In this document: piece after piece, positions 38,326 through 42,355 of the stretch
Layout of the letters: the number at the start of each line of letters is the position of its first letter
Numbering within the stretch: position 1 is the first letter of the stretch
Assembly: GCA_031277795.1 (NCBI GenBank)
Contig: JAITLQ010000003.1
Location: 1 to 42,355 of the forward strand
Origin: Arthrobacter sp.
GTDB lineage: Bacteria; Actinomycetota; Actinomycetes; Actinomycetales; Micrococcaceae
Length of the DNA stretch: 42,355 nucleotides
Direction of reading: 5' to 3'
Notes under the pieces: model-generated
Seen by the model: only the letters and a program-made list of their open reading frames with translations
The model's database searches: none
Told to the model about the DNA's origin: nothing
Made by a program: the position numbers and the translations under genes

Positions 38326-39108
38326 TCAGCGCGCGAAGGCGCTGAAGCGGGAGCCCTGACGGTTGAGGGTCAGCTGCAGGCCGAAGGTCTCCTCCAGGTT
38401 GCCCTGGGTGACGGTCTCCTCCAGCGGACCCTGCGCCACGACCTCGCCGCCGCGCAGCAGCAGGGCGTGGGTGAAGTGCTCTGGAATCTCCTCGAGGTGG
38501 TGTGTCACGAGGACCATCGCGGGGGCCAGCGGGCTCGCGGCGAAGGCACCGAGTCGACGCACGAGGTCCTCACGGCCGGCGAGGTCCAGCCCGGCAGCCG
38601 GCTCGTCCAGGAGCAGGAGCTCCGGGTCGGACATGAGGGATCGGGCGATGAGCACGCGGGCGCGCTCGCCCTCCGAGAGCGTTGAGTAGCGGCGGCTGAG
38701 CAGGGTGCTCGCGCCCCAGTGGGTCAGCAGCTGCAGCGCACGGCGCTCGTCGTCCGCGTCGTAGTGCTCGCGCCAGCGACCGGTCATGCCGTAGGAGGCG
38801 GAGACCACGGCGTTGAGCGCCGTCTCGTCCTCGCGCATCTCGCGGCCGAGCAACGCGGAGCTCACGCCGATGGACGGGCGCAGCTCGGAGAGGTCCACCT
38901 TGCCCATGCGCTCCCCCAGGACGTCGACCGTTCCGCGCGTGGGGAAGAGTCGGGTCGAGGCGATGCGCAACAGGGTCGACTTGCCGGCGCCGTTGGCACC
39001 CATGACGATCCAGCGCTCGTCCTCGCCCACGCTCCAGCTCACGTTCTTGAGCAGATGGCGGGCGCCACGGATCACTGAAACATCATTAAAGGTCAAGACG
39101 GCAGTCAT
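38326..39108 (-). CDS. ABC-type ATPase, ModF/YlmA-like, stand-alone
   Basis: A 260-aa nucleotide-binding subunit. Seen: Walker A GANGAGKST near 37-45, signature LSEGERARVLIAR, Walker B ELLLLDEPAAGLD and the switch His in LVTHHLEEIPEHF. No membrane partner is encoded beside it other than the TauE-like permease, which is not an ABC-type permease. The family of isolated YlmA-like ATPases has unclear roles. ATG 39108 lies 6 nt after TAGGGT (39115-39120), a leaderless layout. It is divergent from serB. Confidence 0.88.
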   Translation of the reverse strand: MTAVLTFNDVSVIRGARHLLKNVSWSVGEDERWIVMGANGAGKSTLLRIASTRLFPTRGTVDVLGERMGKVDLSELRPSIGVSSALLGREMREDETALNAVVSASYGMTGRWREHYDADDERRALQLLTHWGASTLLSRRYSTLSEGERARVLIARSLMSDPELLLLDEPAAGLDLAGREDLVRRLGAFAASPLAPAMVLVTHHLEEIPEHFTHALLLRGGEVVAQGPLEETVTQGNLEETFGLQLTLNRQGSRFSAFAR

Positions 39109-39195
39109 GCTCCCACCCTAGAACACCGAGGGCCCGCGCGCCCGCACGCGTCACGGATGTCCCGGCCCGGCCGCTCAGCGCCCACACTATGAGTC

Positions 39196-40083
39196 ATGAG
39201 TGAGCAGTTCCGCCTTGTTTCCTTCACCCTCGACTCCGCGCGGGAGGAGCACCCCGCCGCCGCCTGGCTCGCGAGCATCGGCGCCGATCATGCGCCGGCC
39301 GAGGTCGCCGCCCCCGCCGGGCTGCGCGCCGCCGCGTGGGACGTCGAATTGGAGGCGGCGTCCCTTGCCACCCTGCGGGACCTGCTCCGCGAGGAAACCG
39401 GGCCGGAGCACTCGAGCATCCTCGTGCCGCCGACCCTGCGCGGCTCCAGGCGCAGCCTCGTCGTGACCGACGTCGACTCGACGCTCATCGAGCAGGAGGT
39501 CATCGAGATGCTGGCGGCCCACGCCGGTCGCGAGGCGGAGGTGGCAGCGGTGACCGAGCGCGCCATGCGCGGGGAACTTGACTTTGCCCAATCCCTTCAC
39601 CACCGCGTGAAGGCCCTGGCCGGGCTCCCGGTGAGCCTCATCGCCGAGGTGGCGGCCGACGTCGTGCCGACCCCCGGTGCCGTTGAACTGATCGCCGCCG
39701 CCCACGCAAGCGGCCACCTCGTGGGCGCCGTGTCTGGCGGTTTCATCCAGGTGCTCGAGCCGCTCGCCGATCGGCTCGGCCTCGATCACGCGCACGCCAA
39801 CGTGCTCGGCGTGCGGGACGGCGTGCTCACCGGAACGGTCCAGGGCCCGGTCGTCGACCGGGCGGCCAAAGCCGCGGCGCTGCGTCGCTGGTGCGCGGCG
39901 GACGACGTGCAGCCCCAGCGCACGGTGGGCCTCGGCGACGGCGCCAACGACCTCGACCTGCTGACCGTGGCCGGCCTCGGCGTGGGTGTGCAGCCCAAGC
40001 CCGCCCTACGCCACGTGGCCGACGGCGTGCTCGGGCTGCGCCGCCTCGATGCTGTGTCGGCGGCCCTGGGCTGGGGAGCCTGA
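39196..40083 (+). CDS. serB: Phosphoserine phosphatase SerB
   Basis: A 295-aa HAD-type phosphatase that makes serine from phosphoserine. Seen: an N-terminal ACT-like portion of about 85 residues, the nucleophile motif DVDSTLIEQEVIEMLA near 93, SGGFIQVLEPLA (motif II Ser), the Lys in DRAAKAAALR, and VGLGDGANDLDLL (motif IV), all of which are complete. ATG 39196 fits; CACTAT lies 5 nt upstream and there is no strong ribosome site. It is divergent from the ABC ATPase and followed by the VanW gene. Confidence 0.94.
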   Translation: MSEQFRLVSFTLDSAREEHPAAAWLASIGADHAPAEVAAPAGLRAAAWDVELEAASLATLRDLLREETGPEHSSILVPPTLRGSRRSLVVTDVDSTLIEQEVIEMLAAHAGREAEVAAVTERAMRGELDFAQSLHHRVKALAGLPVSLIAEVAADVVPTPGAVELIAAAHASGHLVGAVSGGFIQVLEPLADRLGLDHAHANVLGVRDGVLTGTVQGPVVDRAAKAAALRRWCAADDVQPQRTVGLGDGANDLDLLTVAGLGVGVQPKPALRHVADGVLGLRRLDAVSAALGWGA

Positions 40084-40212
40084 ACGCCAATCCATATACA
40101 ACCGTGACCTCCCCGGGGCGCCTCATCGGCGGCTGGCGAGGAGGTCCGTCCTAGGATGATCGAGGCCCTCCGGCAGAACCTGCCCGAGCGGCGAATCGTT
40201 GAAGGAGAACAC

Positions 40213-42195
40213 GTGAGCGAGAACCCGACCTCGGGACCGGTCGAGGAGAATGCGCCAGATCCGCTGGCGGGCGAACCGGACGCCCCCGCGGCGCACGGCG
40301 ACCCCGAGCCGCCGGCGACCGAGCACCCGCCGATCGCTGCGCCCGAGGAACCCATCTCGCTTTCGCCCGAGGCAGCCCCCGCTCCCCCAGCGTCGCCCTC
40401 ACCCGACGCCACCCGCCTCGATCTGCCCATCGCCGCCCCCTCGGCCGCGCAGGAGCAGGCCACCGCGGGGACCGCCGCCGAAGAGGTCCAGGAGACCGCC
40501 ACCGTGGCGCCCAAGAAGAAGCGCCGCGGCGCCAAGACGGCCGTGTTCACCGTGCTCGGTGTGGCGGTCATCGCCGGCGGCGCCTACGCCGGCGCCGCCT
40601 ACCTGACGCAGGACAAGCTGCCGGCGCACCTGAGCGTGGATGGCATCGACCTGTCCGGGCAGTCGGCAGAGCAGGCCAAGGCCACCCTGACCGAGCAGCT
40701 CGGCCCGCGGGTGCAGAAGGCCATCAAGCTCACGGCAGGCGAGCAGTCCGTCGCCATCAAGCCGGCTGACGCCGGCCTCGGCCTCGACCTCGACGGCACG
40801 ATCGATCGCTTGACCGGGCTCTCCTGGGAGCCGAGCGTCATCCTCTCCCGCATCGTTGGCACGCAGGACGCGCAGGCTCAGACAACTGTCGACGCCGACG
40901 CCTTGAGCGCAGCCATGCAGAAGGCCGCCACCAGCCTGAGCTCCGAGCCCGTCGAGGGGTCGATCGTGGTGGCGCAGGGCAAGGCCGACTACAACGCACC
41001 GCAGGATGGACTCACGGTGGACGAGGCGGCCACCGCCACGTCCTTCAAGGAGCAGTGGCTGCACGCCGATGGTTCCATCGCGGCGACGACGGCGACGCAG
41101 GGCCCCGTCGTCGCCGCCGACACCTGGAACGGCTTCCTCGACGGTACCGTCCAGCCGCTCCTCGACGGACCCATCACCGTCAGCAACGGCACCGCCGAAG
41201 CCCAGCTGCCCGCCGCCACGATCGGCGCCGCCACCACCGTCAAGGTGGCCGACGGCAAGCCGGCGCTCTCCCTCGACGGCGAGAAGCTCGTCGCCTCCGT
41301 GGTCAAGGTGAACCCCAAGATGGCCTCAGAGGGCACCGACGCCACGGTGAAGATGACCGGCTCCGGTGCGTCCGCCTCGCTTTCCGTGGTTCCGGCCAAG
41401 GAGGGCAAGGGCATCGACCCGGCGGCGCTCGCTACGGCAGTGCAGAAGGCCTCGACCGAGTCCACGCGCAAGGCGACGGTGGAGCTCAAGATCACCCAAC
41501 CGACCATCTCCACCAAGACCGCCGAGTCCTGGAAGATGGTCAAGGTGGCCGAGTTTGCTACGCCGTACCCCACGTACGACACTCAGCGCACCAAGAACCT
41601 GCGGCTCGGCGCCTCGCGCGTCAACGGCACGGTCGTGGATCCGGGCAAGGAGTTCAACCTCGCCGACCGCTTCGGCCCCATCACCCTCGCCAACGGCTAC
41701 GTCGCCTCGGGCGTGGTCGAGAACGGCAACGCCACGACCGCGCTCGGCGGCGGCATCTCGCAGATCTCCACCATGTCCTACAACGCCGGCTTCCTCGGCG
41801 GCATGGACATCCTCGAGCACAAGCCCCACAGCCGCTGGTTCGATCGTTACCCGGCCGGCCGCGAGTCCACCTTCTGGGAGGGCCAGGTGAACATGCGCTG
41901 GAAGAACAACACCAAGGCGCCCGTGGTGGTGCAGATGTGGGTCACCGATTCTCAGGTCAAGACCGTCCTGTGGGGGGTGAAGACCTGGGACGTGAAGACC
42001 ACGACCTCGGACCACTTCAACATCACCTCCCCCACCACCGTGCATTCCTCCGCCGCCAAGTGCCAGCCGGAGTCCGGCGGTAAGTCGGGCTTCACCGTCA
42101 CCGTAACCAGGACGCGCACCTCAGCGGAGCAGACGCTTCCCAAGGAGACGTTCACGTGGACGTACTCCCCCTGGAACCGCATCGTCTGCGACTAG
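40213..42195 (+). CDS. VanW-domain membrane protein, YoaR-like
   Basis: A 660-aa surface protein. Residues 1-100 are an acidic Pro/Ala-rich cytoplasmic segment ending KKKRRGAK, then a single membrane helix at about 107-130 (TAVFTVLGVAVIAGGAYAGA). Next come two or so peptidoglycan-binding-like repeats (LSVDGIDLSGQSAEQAKATL), a linker, and a VanW domain at about 450-590 with LGASRVNGTVVDPGKEFN and GGGISQISTMSYNAG. VanW is found in some vancomycin resistance operons, but the biochemical role is unknown and chromosomal copies are common. GTG 40213 has GAAGGAG 5 nt upstream; an ATG at 40156 is in frame but has no site. TAGGAT at 40152-40157 is a possible -10. An IS begins 41 nt after the stop. Confidence 0.87.
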   Translation: MSENPTSGPVEENAPDPLAGEPDAPAAHGDPEPPATEHPPIAAPEEPISLSPEAAPAPPASPSPDATRLDLPIAAPSAAQEQATAGTAAEEVQETATVAPKKKRRGAKTAVFTVLGVAVIAGGAYAGAAYLTQDKLPAHLSVDGIDLSGQSAEQAKATLTEQLGPRVQKAIKLTAGEQSVAIKPADAGLGLDLDGTIDRLTGLSWEPSVILSRIVGTQDAQAQTTVDADALSAAMQKAATSLSSEPVEGSIVVAQGKADYNAPQDGLTVDEAATATSFKEQWLHADGSIAATTATQGPVVAADTWNGFLDGTVQPLLDGPITVSNGTAEAQLPAATIGAATTVKVADGKPALSLDGEKLVASVVKVNPKMASEGTDATVKMTGSGASASLSVVPAKEGKGIDPAALATAVQKASTESTRKATVELKITQPTISTKTAESWKMVKVAEFATPYPTYDTQRTKNLRLGASRVNGTVVDPGKEFNLADRFGPITLANGYVASGVVENGNATTALGGGISQISTMSYNAGFLGGMDILEHKPHSRWFDRYPAGRESTFWEGQVNMRWKNNTKAPVVVQMWVTDSQVKTVLWGVKTWDVKTTTSDHFNITSPTTVHSSAAKCQPESGGKSGFTVTVTRTRTSAEQTLPKETFTWTYSPWNRIVCD

Positions 42196-42236
42196 CTGGC
42201 ACCCGTCCCCAGCACCAAGAAGGCCCTCCCCGTCAC

Positions 42237-42265
42237 GGCGGGTTCTAGCGGTCCCCGCAACACCT
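42237..42265 (+). repeat. Left terminal inverted repeat of the right IS30-like copy
   Basis: This end pairs with 91-119 in inverted orientation (25 of 29 identical). It lies 41 nt after the vanW-type gene and 25 nt before the transposase start, as expected for IRL. The outer edge is uncertain by a few bases. Confidence 0.75.
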
Positions 42266-42288
42266 TCGATTTGAAGGAGTTGCGGGGA
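42252..42288 (+). promoter_or_regulatory. Hairpin hiding the transposase ribosome site
   Basis: TCCCCGCAAC (42252-42261) is the exact complement of GTTGCGGGGA (42279-42288). Inside it CCTTC (42263-42267) pairs with GAAGG (42273-42277), leaving a loop of 5. GAAGGAG (42273-42279), the ribosome binding site for the GTG at 42291, is buried in this stem. Read-through RNA from outside would fold this way; a transcript started within the repeat would not. Confidence 0.6.
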
Positions 42289-42290
42289 TC

Positions 42291-42355
42291 GTGCTTATTT
42301 CGGAGCTGAAGCGGGTGTTCTTCGAGGCCTACGACCGCCTTGACGGGAACGTCAC
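42291..42355 (+). mobile_element. IS30-like transposase, N-terminal fragment
   Basis: The first 21 codons of a frame that runs off the window, opening with GTG and reading LISELKRVFFEAYDRLDGNV. This looks like the start of a helix-turn-helix of an IS transposase. The family is assigned from the shared inverted repeat with the left copy, whose C-terminus is clearly IS30-type; the N-terminal residues alone would not prove it. Confidence 0.65.

Noticed and set aside
40156-40212. ATG start for the VanW protein at 40156
   Set aside because: No ribosome site precedes it, whereas GAAGGAG lies 5 nt before GTG 40213.
1-42355. Composite transposon carrying the whole window
   Set aside because: Although both ends are in IS copies of one orientation, the cargo is housekeeping and its order matches mycobacteria in several blocks, so recent acquisition as a unit is unlikely.
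1-42355. CRISPR array, phage genes or a biosynthetic gene cluster
   Set aside because: I saw no regularly spaced repeats, no phage structural genes and no large synthases.

Overview
The window is GC-rich, densely coded chromosomal DNA from an actinobacterium. Marker genes for that group are the complete Pup-tagging set (arc, dop, pup, pafA), a fused PafBC regulator, two mycothiol genes (mshA, mshC), HelY helicase and a Ppm-type mannosyltransferase. The fused PafBC and gene order fit a Micrococcales-like organism, but I cannot name a genus. Frequent GTG starts and many starts lying 6-8 nt after a TANNNT hexamer with no ribosome binding site are also typical of the phylum.

Both ends of the window lie in IS30-like elements of the same orientation. 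Bases 1-119 are the 3' end of one copy (transposase C-terminus and right inverted repeat). Bases 42237-42355 are the 5' end of another (left inverted repeat and transposase N-terminus). The 29-bp ends match at 25 positions when one is reverse-complemented. The cargo is housekeeping, so this is probably a contig or locus bounded by repeats rather than a composite transposon.

Region 1 (159-17942, all minus strand) reads M50 protease with CBS-like region - trmI - arc - dop - pup - pafA - lipoprotein FKBP - FKBP - pafBC - small membrane protein - tatA - tatC - helY - amidohydrolase - ppm. Many neighbours overlap by 1-4 nt. The striking point is that prcB/prcA, the 20S proteasome genes usually between pup and pafA, are absent: pup and pafA overlap by 4 nt. 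ARC also stops before the C-terminal tail that docks to the proteasome in mycobacteria. This looks like a pupylation-unfoldase system without a proteasome.

Region 2 (18018-25651) holds an unrecognised 191-aa protein, a strong bidirectional terminator, mshC, uppP, an 86-aa acidic-tailed protein, a DUF5703 protein, an acyl-CoA dehydrogenase homologue, an M20 peptidase, tRNA-Leu(GAG) and mshA. Most of this neighbourhood resembles the mycobacterial mshC-uppP-M20 stretch.

Region 3 (25638-32133) is a fatty-acid/acyl-CoA module: fadA-type thiolase, FabG4-type reductase and a MaoC dehydratase in one operon. It is divergent from a TetR regulator and an acyl-CoA oxidase-type enzyme. A 31-bp near-perfect palindrome abuts the tetR start and is the likely shared operator. 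Region 4 (32232-42195) carries pepN, a lipoate-ligase-like protein, a zinc-independent L31 gene with a structured leader, a TrmH-type methyltransferase, a TauE/SafE permease, an ABC ATPase, serB and a large VanW-domain membrane protein. No gene-free stretch exceeds 300 bases; the longest, around the tRNA, is explained by the tRNA, its promoter and its terminator.
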